In this document: one piece after another, positions 52,227 to 61,677 of the stretch
Position numbering within the stretch: position 1 is the first letter of the stretch
Layout of the letters: each line of letters begins with the position of its first letter
NCBI RefSeq assembly: GCF_015097055.1
Contig: NZ_AP023366.1
Span: forward strand, 1,860,001-1,924,000
Length of the DNA: 64,000 nt
Direction: 5' to 3'
Source of the DNA: Effusibacillus dendaii
GTDB lineage: Bacteria; Bacillota; Bacilli; Tumebacillales; Effusibacillaceae
The notes under the pieces: generated by a model
What the model was told of the DNA's origin: nothing
Seen by the model: the letters and a program-made list of their open reading frames with translations, nothing else
Databases searched by the model: none
Program-made: the position numbers and the translations under genes

Positions 52227-52368
52227 GTTGTGCCTGACACTTGTTGGCGTTTATTATATGCGGAACAGGAGCCTTTTTAGAACGGTATTGCGATTCTACC
52301 GGTTGCATTGCAAATCAGACTGTGTTGAAATTAAGTTATGCATAGTTAATATCAGGAGGATGCCCGTT

Positions 52369-52758
52369 ATGAACCTCGATCCAAACGTCACCCCGTATGA
52401 AGAAATCGGCGGTGCAGCAACCATTCGAAAATTGGTCAAAGCGTTTTACGCACGGGTGAGAAAACATCCCGATCTGGCTCCGATTTTTCCCGGTGACTGG
52501 GCAGAAACGGAACGCAAACAATACTTGTTTTTGACCCAATTTCTTGGGGGTCCTTCTTTATACAGTCAAGAATTCGGACATCCGATGCTGCGTGCTCGCC
52601 ACCTGAAGTTTCCCGTTACTCCAAAACGGGCGGAAGCCTGGTTGTCCTGCATGCAAAGCGCAATGGATGATATTCAACTGAAAGGCGATATCCGCGAGTT
52701 TATCTGGCAGCGGCTTGTCCAAACGGCACATCATATGGTCAATACAAATAATGATTGA
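52369..52758 (+). CDS. Group II truncated haemoglobin (YjbI-like)
   Basis: A 129-residue 2-on-2 globin. YEEIGGAATIRKLVKAFYAR holds the B-helix with the distal Tyr, FLTQFLGGPSLYSQEFGHP is the family CD-E signature, and MLRARHLKFPVTPKRAEAWL contains the proximal His and the group II Trp. Such globins bind oxygen or nitric oxide and are linked to oxidative or nitrosative stress; in Bacillus YjbI works with YjbH/Spx-related functions. ATG 52369 follows AGGAGG; the longer frame to 52228 is unlikely to be translated. Confidence 0.93.
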   Translation: MNLDPNVTPYEEIGGAATIRKLVKAFYARVRKHPDLAPIFPGDWAETERKQYLFLTQFLGGPSLYSQEFGHPMLRARHLKFPVTPKRAEAWLSCMQSAMDDIQLKGDIREFIWQRLVQTAHHMVNTNND

Positions 52759-52827
52759 CGGGGAATAAGTAAAAAAGGGAATCCGTATACTACCGAAACG
52801 TATGCAGACTACAATCGGAGGTCAAAA

Positions 52828-53667
52828 ATGCAATTCAAGCGAACGACATTCCTGACGACCGGATTCCTGTTTCTTTTCACCGCATGTATGCCGTCCGGGG
52901 GTTTTTCTTCCCCACTCGATTCGTCCCCGTTTTTTAACAATAAGCAGTTGACGAATCAACCTCTATCGAAACCTGCCATGCAACACCAAACGAAAATGCG
53001 GAATCTGCAAAATCAGTTTCCTGGCGTAGTTTTTTACAAAGGCGACTCCTCTTTAAAACGTGTGGCTCTCACATTTGACGACGGACCCGACAATTACTAC
53101 ACTCCGAAGATTTTAGAAATTCTTCACCAAAAACATGTGAAAGCCACTTTTTTCGTTGTGGGCATGACGGCCAAACGCCATCCCTCTGTGTTAAAGCGGA
53201 TTGTGAAAGAAGGGCATTCCTTGGGGAACCACGGTTGGGGCCATGCAAGAATCCCCAAATTGACCGATGATCGGATTGTGCAGGAACTGACGAAAGCGGA
53301 AGACACCATAGAGAGTATTACCGGCCTGCGACCGGATATCTACCGCCCTCCCTATGGAGATTTGACAGCCGCCAATGTCGGCCTGCTTCATCAGCTGGGG
53401 TTCCGGGTGGTCGACTGGTCAGTCGATACGGAAGATTGGCGTGGGCTTTCCGATCAACAAATTCTCTCCAATGTCCACAAACAGGTGTCGCCAGGCGCCA
53501 TCATTCTGCTGCATTCACTGAGCCGCCGAGGTAAACTGGATGGCGCCCTGAAAGCATTACCTCAGATGATCGATCAACTGCAGGCAGAAGGGTATGAATT
53601 TGTAACGGTGCAAACACTATTGGAAAAGCAGAGTTTGCCGATACCAACATTGCCTGACATGCCTTAA
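52828..53667 (+). CDS. NodB-type polysaccharide deacetylase lipoprotein
   Basis: A 279-residue exported protein with a signal peptide ending in the lipobox FTAC (Cys20), so it is likely a lipoprotein. The NodB domain shows ALTFDDGPDNYYT (catalytic Asp and metal Asp), GHSLGNHGWGHARIP (metal His residues), RPDIYRPPYGDLTAANVGL, VVDWSVDTEDW and IILLHSL (catalytic His). Substrates in Bacillales are peptidoglycan N-acetylmuramic acid or chitin-like oligomers; the PdaA/PdaB type acts on the spore cortex. ATG follows CGGAGG. A stop codon at 53667 is followed by the convergent nitrilase remnant. Confidence 0.92.
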   Translation: MQFKRTTFLTTGFLFLFTACMPSGGFSSPLDSSPFFNNKQLTNQPLSKPAMQHQTKMRNLQNQFPGVVFYKGDSSLKRVALTFDDGPDNYYTPKILEILHQKHVKATFFVVGMTAKRHPSVLKRIVKEGHSLGNHGWGHARIPKLTDDRIVQELTKAEDTIESITGLRPDIYRPPYGDLTAANVGLLHQLGFRVVDWSVDTEDWRGLSDQQILSNVHKQVSPGAIILLHSLSRRGKLDGALKALPQMIDQLQAEGYEFVTVQTLLEKQSLPIPTLPDMP

Positions 53668-53674
53668 TAAGCGT

Positions 53675-54504
53675 TTACATACCCGCCATATGTTTCAGGT
53701 ACCAGCGACGACCATGCCAGCGTTGATACGTCCATGCAAATGCCGGAATAAGTCCTCGCTTATGCAGCCAAAAATGATCGGGTACAGCACGGATTTGCCG
53801 GGCGCCTACCGGGGACCACATACGCTACGACGATACCGGTCCCCTCATGACGATTTCGGGAGGCTAATATGCGTCCTTCCGCGTCTACAATCATCGCTCC
53901 CGCTTCGTAGTAGCCACGATAGCGTACCGGCAACCAGGGCATGGCGCATTCAATAGACCCACAATGCGAGGCATGGACAACGGGAGCGCCGACTACCAGA
54001 TCCACCTTCTCACGCAGTCTGCGTGCCGTTTGGGAGCGCATGAATTCCCAGCATAATGCAGAACCCACCGTCATGTCCATGTCAGGTACATCAATTATAC
54101 CGTCATCATCTCCGCCTACATAAAAACAGTTTTCCCACATGGTTGGTCAATCCTTATTATGCCGCCCCAAGAATCCGTCCGGAGAAGCGAGGAAGAATGC
54201 GTTGCGAACATGTTCATCCTTATCGCGACATAGAAAAGACCCTCCAACAATTACGTGATGTCGTTTTGCCAGATTAACCAACAAACTCGTTGCTTCACCA
54301 TCAGGAGGCAATACCGCATTTACGATTCGTTCGTCGAAGCCCATGCCCGTTGTAAAACTCGGGCAGGATAATCCACTGTGCACCTTTCGCCGCAGCTTCG
54401 TCTGCCAGCTTTTCGCAAGGCGACAAATTGGCGCTTACATCCCCTATCACTGGTTGCAACTGTATCGCGGCCACTTTTATTTCGGGAAAACTACTATAAA
54501 ACAT
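53675..54504 (-). pseudogene. Carbon-nitrogen hydrolase (nitrilase superfamily), inactivated
   Basis: Minus-strand segments in order: KVAAIQLQPVIGDVSANLSP and GAQWIILPEFYN (catalytic Glu region); frameshift; FTTGMGFDERIVNAVLPPDG, then VIVGGSFLCRDKDEHVRNAF and GRHNKD; in-frame TGA (54147); PTMWENCFYVGGDDDG, VGSALCWEFMRSQTARRLRE (catalytic Cys) and EGTGIVVAYVVPGRR; frameshift near 53800; DHFWLHKRGLIPAFAWTYQR and a stop codon at 53675. Two frameshifts and one nonsense codon make function impossible as written. The gene was probably about 275 codons long and acted on an amide or nitrile. Confidence 0.8.
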
Positions 54505-54610
54505 TCGCCATCATCTCCACGAGTTGCATAGTTTTTCAACCGAAGACAATCATCATTCCCAGTGATTCATTCGATCTAAGGTTACAAACACCCTTCAAAT
54601 TTTCAGAAAG

Positions 54611-57600
54611 TTAATCGATTTGTGAATGTGACACTTGTAACTTGGCAATTCGATGTTCCGTCTGCCGCAGGGCAGCCATGTCCAACTTCATCGAAAGGGC
54701 TGCAAACAGACCGTTTGCATACTCATCTGCCTCGTTTTGGACTGCCTGCTTTAACCTTTCTACCACCTGAACAAACCGTTCTCCGTATGTTTGTTTCAGC
54801 AAGTCGGTTGCTGCCGACAAATAGCGATCGACTGGCTCCTGCATTAACTTTTCCAACTCATCCCGCATTTTCACTTTGCTGTTCCGTTCAAAAAAATCCT
54901 TCGCGTTCTTATAGAGTGACAATGCACCTGCAAACCGCTCCACAGTTGCGCCTGGCAATTCTTCCTCAAACTCGGGAACTGGCCATGACAGTTTCTCATA
55001 CGGATTCAACTGACAACCGGGCAGATGGATTCGAACGGCTTCATCCATTTTTTCAAACATTCGCCCGGCGGCGTGATTTACTTGTCTTTCCACCCGCAGC
55101 GCGGTGGCGCGCATCTCCTGGCCCGCATTAAACGCGAGGAAACGGATCAGTTCGTCCATGCAGCTAATTAATATTTTTTTTATGTTACCTGCATCGTCCC
55201 GCAGTACCGACGAACTGAACGATTCATTAAACGCTTCGGAAAACCGAAGAAACATCCGCTGCTTTACATAGTAAATCAATTCGTCCGTTTCTTTTTCAAT
55301 CGAACGTTGTTCCGAGTCGCTTTCTACCGCTGCCACAGCCTGTTTGGCCGTTTGCAGAGAACGTTCCAGCAGGGTTCGTTTTTCATTGCGGACCGACTCA
55401 TCTGCCATAGCGGTTTCAATCAGTTCTTGCAAACTTGACAAGGCGCGGCGAATTTCCGCCTGTGCCGACTGGATGGCGACCTCTGTCAACTCCTCAATTG
55501 TAAACGTGATAAAATCACGCTCGAATTGGGCAATGCCGGACAATCCAACCGCATCCGCTGTACTTGGCAGCGGCTCACTTTCCGCCGTCTTCGTTAACTT
55601 ACGGTACACGCGATCTGCAGTCGACGGCAGTAGCCCTTTTTCCTGCAAACGGGCCAACAGCGCCATCTGGCTCGACACGGAATAGATACGTGGTTGTGAG
55701 ATGCCGCATGATAACAAATTTTTCCGCACATGCGCGACCACACCGGCCAATTCTTCCTCGTCGTCTGCCAAATCGGCCGCATTGACCAGGAAGAACATTT
55801 TGTCCATCTCAAATGTATCCTTGACACGCCCCAACTGGATCAGGAATTCGCGGTCCGCATTGGAGAATGCGTGGTTATAATAGGTTACAAACAGAACGGC
55901 ATCCGCATTTTTGATCGTATCGAAAGCAACACGGGTATGACGGGCATTGATCGAATCGGCGCCCGGCGTATCGATCAACATAATTCCCTGCCGCGTCAGT
56001 TCACAATCAAAATACAACTCGATCCACTCGACAAAACAGGCTTTCTCTTCCTGCGCCACATACTGTTTGAATTCTACCAGATCGACACGCAGTTCCTGCC
56101 CCAGACGGTCCTTTACATTCGCAATCCCTTTCGCGAACGCTTTCAGGAACGAAAAATGGGGCTTGGCATTCGGCGGCACCGCTTCCGGATCAAGCTCCGC
56201 ACTGATTCTTTCCACTTCAACAAAGAATCCGTCCGGTTCTGCCTGGTCTGCCTGCCGGCCAAAGATTTGCAGTGAAGCTTTCAGGTCTGTCACCATATCG
56301 GCAACCGATTTCAGTTTGACACGGACATGCCCGTGCGGCCATTCGGCTGTCGGCGGCAGAATTTTATTGATCGTGGCTGTCGTCGGATTGGGAGATACCG
56401 GCAGAAGCAGTTCCCCGATCATCGCATTGGCAAACGACGATTTTCCGGCTGAAAAAGCGCCAAACAAAGCGACGGTAAACAGGTTTTGGCGCAGACGGTC
56501 CGCCCGTTCTGTCAACTGGCCCGCCATCGTATGAAACCCGGGAATCGGCTGCACCATTTCCACTACCGTCTTGAGCTTGTCCGCCATATGAACCAGCGCC
56601 GCTTTGAACGTCTGACGGTTCTGTTCAGATTCCACAATTCCGGGTACCGAAGGATTATCCATCGCTGCATGGCCAGGTCGCAATTCCTGTACCCCGGCAA
56701 CAGCTGGCGGAACAACTGTTTCACTCGTCCCCGCAGCGGCTGCTTTCTCTTCAACAATTCCTACCGTGACCAGTTCTTCTGCCGCATAAAGCTCTGCCAC
56801 CTGCTGCCAACCGTCTGTCTGCTCTCCCCCTAACATACCGATCAGTTCGTTCCGATATGCCTGTTCCTGCTGCTGCAGCCGTTCCAATCCTTCTGCCGCC
56901 TGCAAATAGCGGTTCACTTCCGCCAATTCGGCTTGCTGCACCTGACCGTCATTCGACGATTCCTGTTCTGCCAAGCTGACCGCCTTCCGAACAAAATCGG
57001 CAACCGTTCGCCGATACATGCTTTTCACTTCGGCTGAAATGTCTTTCGCATACTGGTACATATATTCCTGGGATGCAAGAGCACCCTCTTTTACCCATCC
57101 GGCCAGCATGTCGGGCGTCAGTTCGATTTTTAGGGCGTAGACGCTGTTTGCGTACGACTCATCACGAATGCCAAACCGCTCGGGCACCTTCACTAACAAA
57201 TCTTTAAAATGCCAATCCAGATTGGCGTTCACTTTTCCTGTAAAATCATCATACAGTTCCTTAAGCCGCCGTTCCCGCTCCTGTTCCGTTTTGCCGCCTG
57301 AAAACAAAAATCCAACCCGAAATCCCGGACGCCTGCTTTCAATGTAACGCCCGCACAACTCTGTCGTTTGAAACGGGATCAGGATGGCGTTTTCAATAAG
57401 CGAATACAAATCCCGCTCCATCTCTTCTTTTAACTGTTCGGCTGTGCCTTGCGACTGGCGGATTTCTTCCTGCAAACGGGCTGCCTTCTGCCGCAACGAG
57501 ACGGTCAGCACTGCAGTATCACCCGGCTGATATTCCTCCATGTTGTCCAAAATCTCGATCAAACGGTTGCGCTCCCCGTTATGGCGAGCCGTATACAGTT

Positions 57601-58420
57601 CCAAATGCTCATCAATTACATGGATGGCCGACTGCATCACGCTGTATTTCATCAAAATGTCACGGTTGTCCAGTAAATTTCCAATTCCACCTTGCAGCAA
57701 CGCAAACTGGTTCTGCGGATGATCATTTTCCTTCAGTGAAGTGTAGAAAATCCCATCCGGTTCAATGCCCCACGCGGCAAACGAATCTTTCACACTTTGC
57801 TGGTACTCCGCAAACGGCAATTCAAACTCGTTATGTTTGTCGATCTGATTGACCACCAACCAGACCGCTTTGCCCCGGTCTTTCAACGTTTTGGTAAAGC
57901 CGAAATTGACTTCGGATTGCACGTGATTGTAATCCATGACATACAGCACGATGTCTGCTAAATGAAGCGCGCTTTCGGTCGCCACTTTATGGGCATCATC
58001 TGTTGAATCGATGCCCGGTGTATCCATCACCTGTACCCCTTCCGGCAAAAAATCGGTTGGGTGCTGAATGCGAATCGTTTCAATCGCTTCGCCATCTATC
58101 GCGTATTCTTGCAACCGCTCCAGATCGGATACCGGCATTGTAAAAACAGATCCGTCCCGTCCGGTAACATCCACCCGCGACGCCCCATTTTCAATTGTCA
58201 CCACATTGGCACTGGTCGGGATTGGACTGGACGGCAGCACCTGACTGCCAACCAATCGGTTAATCATACTCGATTTGCCTGCCGAAAAATGACCGCAAAA
58301 CGCAATCACAAATGTACCGTGTTCCAATTTATCGATCAACTGTCTCAGTTTTCGGGCACTTCGTTCATCGCCCGCCTGTTGAAACGCGTTTTCCAGCTTG
58401 CTTAAATCTGTCGTCTGCAT
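54611..58420 (-). CDS. dynA: Double dynamin-like GTPase
   Basis: A 1269-residue bacterial dynamin containing two fused GTPase-stalk units, the DynA/YpbR arrangement of Bacillales. The first GTPase domain (residues about 38-250) has FCGHFSAGKSSMINRLVG (P-loop), switch Thr in TSANVVT, and DTPGIDSTDDAH. The second (from about residue 650) has GAFSAGKSSFANAMIGE, TTATINKI and DTPGADSINARHT. Each is followed by long helical stalk segments rich in Glu/Lys/Gln. DynA tethers and fuses membranes and helps cells survive phage or membrane damage. ATG 58420 follows TTGGGAG; the longer frame to 58498 lacks a ribosome binding site. Confidence 0.93.
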   Translation of the reverse strand: MQTTDLSKLENAFQQAGDERSARKLRQLIDKLEHGTFVIAFCGHFSAGKSSMINRLVGSQVLPSSPIPTSANVVTIENGASRVDVTGRDGSVFTMPVSDLERLQEYAIDGEAIETIRIQHPTDFLPEGVQVMDTPGIDSTDDAHKVATESALHLADIVLYVMDYNHVQSEVNFGFTKTLKDRGKAVWLVVNQIDKHNEFELPFAEYQQSVKDSFAAWGIEPDGIFYTSLKENDHPQNQFALLQGGIGNLLDNRDILMKYSVMQSAIHVIDEHLELYTARHNGERNRLIEILDNMEEYQPGDTAVLTVSLRQKAARLQEEIRQSQGTAEQLKEEMERDLYSLIENAILIPFQTTELCGRYIESRRPGFRVGFLFSGGKTEQERERRLKELYDDFTGKVNANLDWHFKDLLVKVPERFGIRDESYANSVYALKIELTPDMLAGWVKEGALASQEYMYQYAKDISAEVKSMYRRTVADFVRKAVSLAEQESSNDGQVQQAELAEVNRYLQAAEGLERLQQQEQAYRNELIGMLGGEQTDGWQQVAELYAAEELVTVGIVEEKAAAAGTSETVVPPAVAGVQELRPGHAAMDNPSVPGIVESEQNRQTFKAALVHMADKLKTVVEMVQPIPGFHTMAGQLTERADRLRQNLFTVALFGAFSAGKSSFANAMIGELLLPVSPNPTTATINKILPPTAEWPHGHVRVKLKSVADMVTDLKASLQIFGRQADQAEPDGFFVEVERISAELDPEAVPPNAKPHFSFLKAFAKGIANVKDRLGQELRVDLVEFKQYVAQEEKACFVEWIELYFDCELTRQGIMLIDTPGADSINARHTRVAFDTIKNADAVLFVTYYNHAFSNADREFLIQLGRVKDTFEMDKMFFLVNAADLADDEEELAGVVAHVRKNLLSCGISQPRIYSVSSQMALLARLQEKGLLPSTADRVYRKLTKTAESEPLPSTADAVGLSGIAQFERDFITFTIEELTEVAIQSAQAEIRRALSSLQELIETAMADESVRNEKRTLLERSLQTAKQAVAAVESDSEQRSIEKETDELIYYVKQRMFLRFSEAFNESFSSSVLRDDAGNIKKILISCMDELIRFLAFNAGQEMRATALRVERQVNHAAGRMFEKMDEAVRIHLPGCQLNPYEKLSWPVPEFEEELPGATVERFAGALSLYKNAKDFFERNSKVKMRDELEKLMQEPVDRYLSAATDLLKQTYGERFVQVVERLKQAVQNEADEYANGLFAALSMKLDMAALRQTEHRIAKLQVSHSQID

Positions 58421-58576
58421 CTGTGTGTTTTCTCCCAATCTAGAAATCATTTGTATGATGATAGATTTTATCATAAAAGCGGAACACGGGCACCGCAACT
58501 CGCGAACAGGTGCAACGTGAAGCGGGCGATGGCAAAAAACATCTTCTTTCGTTTACGCTGCACGTACGGTCCTGCA

Positions 58577-58622
58577 CGCTGTAAAAGCTAGCGGCGAAGG
58601 AGACAGGGTTGCCGTTTAACGG
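58577..58622 (-). repeat. Dispersed 47-bp repeat, copy 2
   Basis: CGCTGTAAAAGCTAGC followed by GGAGAC and GGGTTGCCGTT, the reverse-orientation partner of 7093-7139, with one gap and a few mismatches. It lies between dynA and the diguanylate cyclase gene. The 58421-58576 stretch beside it holds no gene that I can support. Confidence 0.7.
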
Positions 58623-58635
58623 CAACCCTGTCTCC
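58599..58635. terminator. Perfect 18-bp palindromic hairpin, possible terminator of the GGDEF gene
   Basis: Arms GGAGACAGGGTTGCCGTT and AACGGCAACCCTGTCTCC are exact complements with one central base. It follows the GGDEF stop codon (58668) by about 30 bases on the minus strand and continues into CTTCGCC, without a strong T run. It is part of the dispersed repeat copy 2. Confidence 0.65.
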
Positions 58636-58667
58636 TGGCGCAGTGTTTTTCGGAGGTGATGAGTCGA

Positions 58668-60572
58668 TTACCGTGCTGAAATCACGCAGTTTTTTCCTTT
58701 GCTTTTCGCCTCGTATAGAGCGTGATCGGCCATCTCCAACACCTGTTTCGGATCGTTGGAGTTTTCCAAAAAGCTGGCCAATCCGATTGAGACTGTCACA
58801 TTCGGTTTAATATCCGCCCTTTCGACCGTTTCCCGAATCCGCTCCGCCACCTGCTCCGCCTGTTTTTTCGGTGTCCAGGGTAAAATAATGCAAAACTCTT
58901 CTCCCCCATACCGAAATATTTTATCCATTCCACGAATGGCCGTTTGCATGATTTCGGCCACATCCCGCATGACGCGGTCGCCGATCGTATGTCCATAGCG
59001 GTCATTGATCTGTTTAAAATTGTCCAGATCGATCATCAAGACAGAAAAAGGCTTTTTCTGGATTCTATGACGATCACTGTATTCTTCAAACGTTTTCTCA
59101 AAATATTGACGATTAAACAGTTTCGTGAGTCCATCCAGCTTGGACTCTTTTTCCAGCATCTGAATGTACTGTACATTGCTGACGATCGGCCCCGCATGAG
59201 TTCCAATCGTCGACAACGTAATTTGTTCGCCAGTCGACCATTCGTGATCTTCCGAGGCATGCAGGAATAGAATGCCGACCAGATTTTTGCCAGCCATTAA
59301 GGGAGAGGCGAGCGACCGTACGGTGCCAAACGTCTTGAAAAATCGGCCGATCTTCGATTCCTCTCTTACCTCCAAAAGGCGGTCCTGCAAAATGGCAGCA
59401 TTCCCCAGTTCTTCAAGGGAAAAGTCGACCCCTTTTTTGAATAGGAGCATCATCTCATTGCCTTTCGCAAGCGACAGGCGGATGCGATCCTTATTCTCGT
59501 TGACCAACCAGACGGACACAGCCACTTTTTCTTCCAACAGATGGTAGGTTTTCGCTACCATATCGTTCAGCACGTCCCGCAACCGGGTGCGGCTCGTCAT
59601 ATCCCGCATCATTTCAATCAGCCTGTCCTGCAAATACTTGCCTTCCAATGTCTCTTTTTTCGTTCTGACAGCGGTTACAACATGACTCAATTGATAGGAT
59701 AGTTGACGAAAAAATTCGATTTCAATCTGACGGAACGCTTTGGCCTCCGCAAAAGTAACGACCAACAGTCCGATCGGCTGTTCCTGAATGGTTAACGGGA
59801 GCAGCAGATACCTTTGAATACCGTTTTTGTGACAGAATTTCTTATTCACCAACGGCAACTGGTCGGCATTCTCAACAAAAGCGGCTTTGCCTTGGCCGAT
59901 TGCTTCCCAAATAAGATCTTCCTGCATCGTCAATTTGGGCATCGTAATCTTTCGTTTTCGATTCGGTGAATGATATTCGTAGGTGGGCAGCAGCGCTTGC
60001 TCCTGCCGGTCGAGCAGCATCACATGACAAAAACCGCCTGTCGCCTGAAACACCTTCTGCATCATGTGACTGACAATCTCTTCTGAATTATAAAATTGCG
60101 TCATGATAATCGTTATATCGCGTAAAATCTTGTTATAGACGGCTCGTTCCCGCATCGTCTGCGCAAGCGTGTAATAGTCGCATAAACTTTTCACAATTCT
60201 GTCAGCCGACCGGCTGTTTAGATGGCCCTCTTGGCGAATCTCCAGAAAACAGAGCACCGCGTGTACGGTTCCGTCCACATGAAACGGAATCAACAGGTTG
60301 CCCTCATGCAGAATCCAGGGTTTGTTCCATGAGTTTACAAGTGACAGCAGTTCTTGTCCGGCAAAAGGAACGATTGTTTGTTTCCGTCTATACGTTAACA
60401 AATTAGTCGGCTGCGATGTTTTCGTGTCAAACATAAAGAAACAAGCTCCTTTTGCATCCAACGCAAAGACGCCGAATCTCATGATCTTTTTTATCAGAGA
60501 TTCCACCTGATCGACTCGTGTACATATGTGAAACAGAAAGTTCGTAATTCGCAATTCCAACTGTTTCAACAC
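58668..60572 (-). CDS. GAF-domain diguanylate cyclase (GGDEF)
   Basis: A 634-residue soluble protein. Two or three GAF-like sensory segments cover residues 20-440 (ALDAKGACFFMFDTKTSQPT, FCHVMLLDRQEQALLPTYEY, RSLASPLMAGKNLVGILFLH). The C-terminal GGDEF domain has DGLTKLFNRQYFEKTFEEYS, VLMIDLDNFKQINDRYGHTI and the active site FRYGGEEFCIILPW (GGEEF), then VTVSIGLASF. All catalytic residues are present, so it should make c-di-GMP. The start is GTG at 60572 with AGAAGGGA upstream. It is the one intact cyclase in the window and the natural source of the ligand for the two riboswitches. Confidence 0.93.
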   Translation of the reverse strand: MLKQLELRITNFLFHICTRVDQVESLIKKIMRFGVFALDAKGACFFMFDTKTSQPTNLLTYRRKQTIVPFAGQELLSLVNSWNKPWILHEGNLLIPFHVDGTVHAVLCFLEIRQEGHLNSRSADRIVKSLCDYYTLAQTMRERAVYNKILRDITIIMTQFYNSEEIVSHMMQKVFQATGGFCHVMLLDRQEQALLPTYEYHSPNRKRKITMPKLTMQEDLIWEAIGQGKAAFVENADQLPLVNKKFCHKNGIQRYLLLPLTIQEQPIGLLVVTFAEAKAFRQIEIEFFRQLSYQLSHVVTAVRTKKETLEGKYLQDRLIEMMRDMTSRTRLRDVLNDMVAKTYHLLEEKVAVSVWLVNENKDRIRLSLAKGNEMMLLFKKGVDFSLEELGNAAILQDRLLEVREESKIGRFFKTFGTVRSLASPLMAGKNLVGILFLHASEDHEWSTGEQITLSTIGTHAGPIVSNVQYIQMLEKESKLDGLTKLFNRQYFEKTFEEYSDRHRIQKKPFSVLMIDLDNFKQINDRYGHTIGDRVMRDVAEIMQTAIRGMDKIFRYGGEEFCIILPWTPKKQAEQVAERIRETVERADIKPNVTVSIGLASFLENSNDPKQVLEMADHALYEAKSKGKNCVISAR

Positions 60573-60702
60573 TGTGCAGTCCCTTCTGCTGTAAAGTAAA
60601 CGATTCTGTGGTGCAAAATGTGTGGCGCGACTTTCATTATATCAAATTTTTCCAAAACAATGCATAATTTTTAATTGTCTGTTAAATCGCCAAAAATACA
60701 GA

Positions 60703-60731
60703 AAATCCCTGAACTGAGGTCCAGAGACTCT
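60703..60731 (-). terminator. Terminator of the haem-oxygenase-like gene
   Basis: Minus strand: TCTCTGGAC and GTTCAGGGA pair across CTCA and are followed by TTTTCTGTATTTTT, right after the stop codon at 60737. Confidence 0.75.
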
Positions 60732-60736
60732 TGTTT

Positions 60737-61453
60737 TTACTGCATCGAATCGTAGATGTCTTCATAAAATTGCGCCTCCGAAAGCGCCATCGCCGCACCT
60801 GCCTGATACATGACAGCCAAGTCAGCCGGTTCACGATGTTCGATTAACACATCTTTGCACAATTGGTAATGTCTAGGTTCATGCGTATCAGCGTGAAGCG
60901 ACCAGAATGTTACATTGATTTTGCGGTTTTGGTTGTAATTCGGATGTTGCAGCGCCTCCCCTATGCGCCCCATCACCTGGCCCGCGAACAGTTCCGATCC
61001 AAGTCCGATTGCCGCCATAGCCTGTAGCGGTGTGGCATTTCGCAAAAAACCGATAAACGTATCCACCGCTTTTTTCGGTGCAGGATAAACGGGAATTTGC
61101 GGTACATGCTCGTCGTTTATCGGAACGTCGGGCGCCACCGATTCAAGAAATGTTCGAAACAGCCGGGAATGGTACGCTTTTGGATTGCCGCGCCCCCCCT
61201 CATCCCACAGATTGTCAGCGATTGGTACCCACCATTTATCCAGCGGCTCCATGGCGGCAATGGCCGCCCCCAACACACGCGGGAAATTACGGCTGTAATA
61301 GCTGTATTGCAGTGCAAACTGGCGAATTTGCGGCTCAGTCAGTTCTCCCTTTTCCAACGCGATCATCAGACGTCCGTTGAAGATTCGCTCTTGCACCAGC
61401 TTCCAAATCGCCTGTTCCACTTCTTCGTATGTAGTAAAACTCTGTTCTTCCAT
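60737..61453 (-). CDS. Haem-oxygenase-like iron-containing redox enzyme (TenA/PqqC/CADD fold)
   Basis: A 238-residue all-helical protein. The family residues are seen in ALQYSYYSRNFPRVLGAAIA, IADNLWDEGGRGNPKAYHSR (Glu and His ligands), GLGSELFAGQVMGRIGEAL (Glu) and FWSLHADTHEPRHYQLCKDV (His, Asp/Glu, His), a set consistent with a dinuclear iron site. Related HO-like oxidases include CADD (para-aminobenzoate synthesis) and lipid or amino-acid oxygenases, so the substrate is open. ATG 61453 follows GGGGAGGAG. It ends a run of small genes with the VOC proteins upstream. Confidence 0.85.
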   Translation of the reverse strand: MEEQSFTTYEEVEQAIWKLVQERIFNGRLMIALEKGELTEPQIRQFALQYSYYSRNFPRVLGAAIAAMEPLDKWWVPIADNLWDEGGRGNPKAYHSRLFRTFLESVAPDVPINDEHVPQIPVYPAPKKAVDTFIGFLRNATPLQAMAAIGLGSELFAGQVMGRIGEALQHPNYNQNRKINVTFWSLHADTHEPRHYQLCKDVLIEHREPADLAVMYQAGAAMALSEAQFYEDIYDSMQ

Positions 61454-61484
61454 CCTTCTCCTCCCCTGTTGCCCGTCACAAAAT

Positions 61485-61676
61485 TCAAGCCAGCAGTTTC
61501 CCCTTAAATTTGGCGACGATCCGCTCCCAGACTTCTTGCGTAATCGGCCCCAGATTGATTTGGTACATCCCCAATGAAATATCACAGCCGTCACGGTCGT
61601 TTATATCGCCAAAAGAAGCGGCCACTTCCGCGCCATCGTGCAGCTGATACGTCAAAACATAGTCAGATCCTGTCAT
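61485..61676 (-). CDS. Small hypothetical protein
   Basis: A 63-residue protein, MTGSDYVLTYQLHDGAEVAA then FGDINDRDGCDISLGMYQIN and ITQEVWERIVAKFKGKLLA. It is acidic, mixed strand and helix, with one Cys and no membrane segment. The ATG at 61676 is eight bases after AAAGGA; the in-frame ATG at 61685 lies on that site. It begins at the VOC gene's stop codon and ends 31 bases before the next start, so it is translationally coupled within the same operon. No family recognised. Confidence 0.55.
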   Translation of the reverse strand: MTGSDYVLTYQLHDGAEVAASFGDINDRDGCDISLGMYQINLGPITQEVWERIVAKFKGKLLA

Positions 61677-61677
61677 A

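Noticed and set aside
54145-54150. In-frame TGA in the nitrilase-like gene, considered as a second selenocysteine site
   Set aside because: The position (between GRHNKD and PTMWEN) is not a Cys or redox site in the family, and the same gene also has two frameshifts. It is a nonsense mutation in a pseudogene.
53690-54540. Several separate small genes on the minus strand
   Set aside because: The pieces follow one nitrilase sequence in order, so they are one broken gene.
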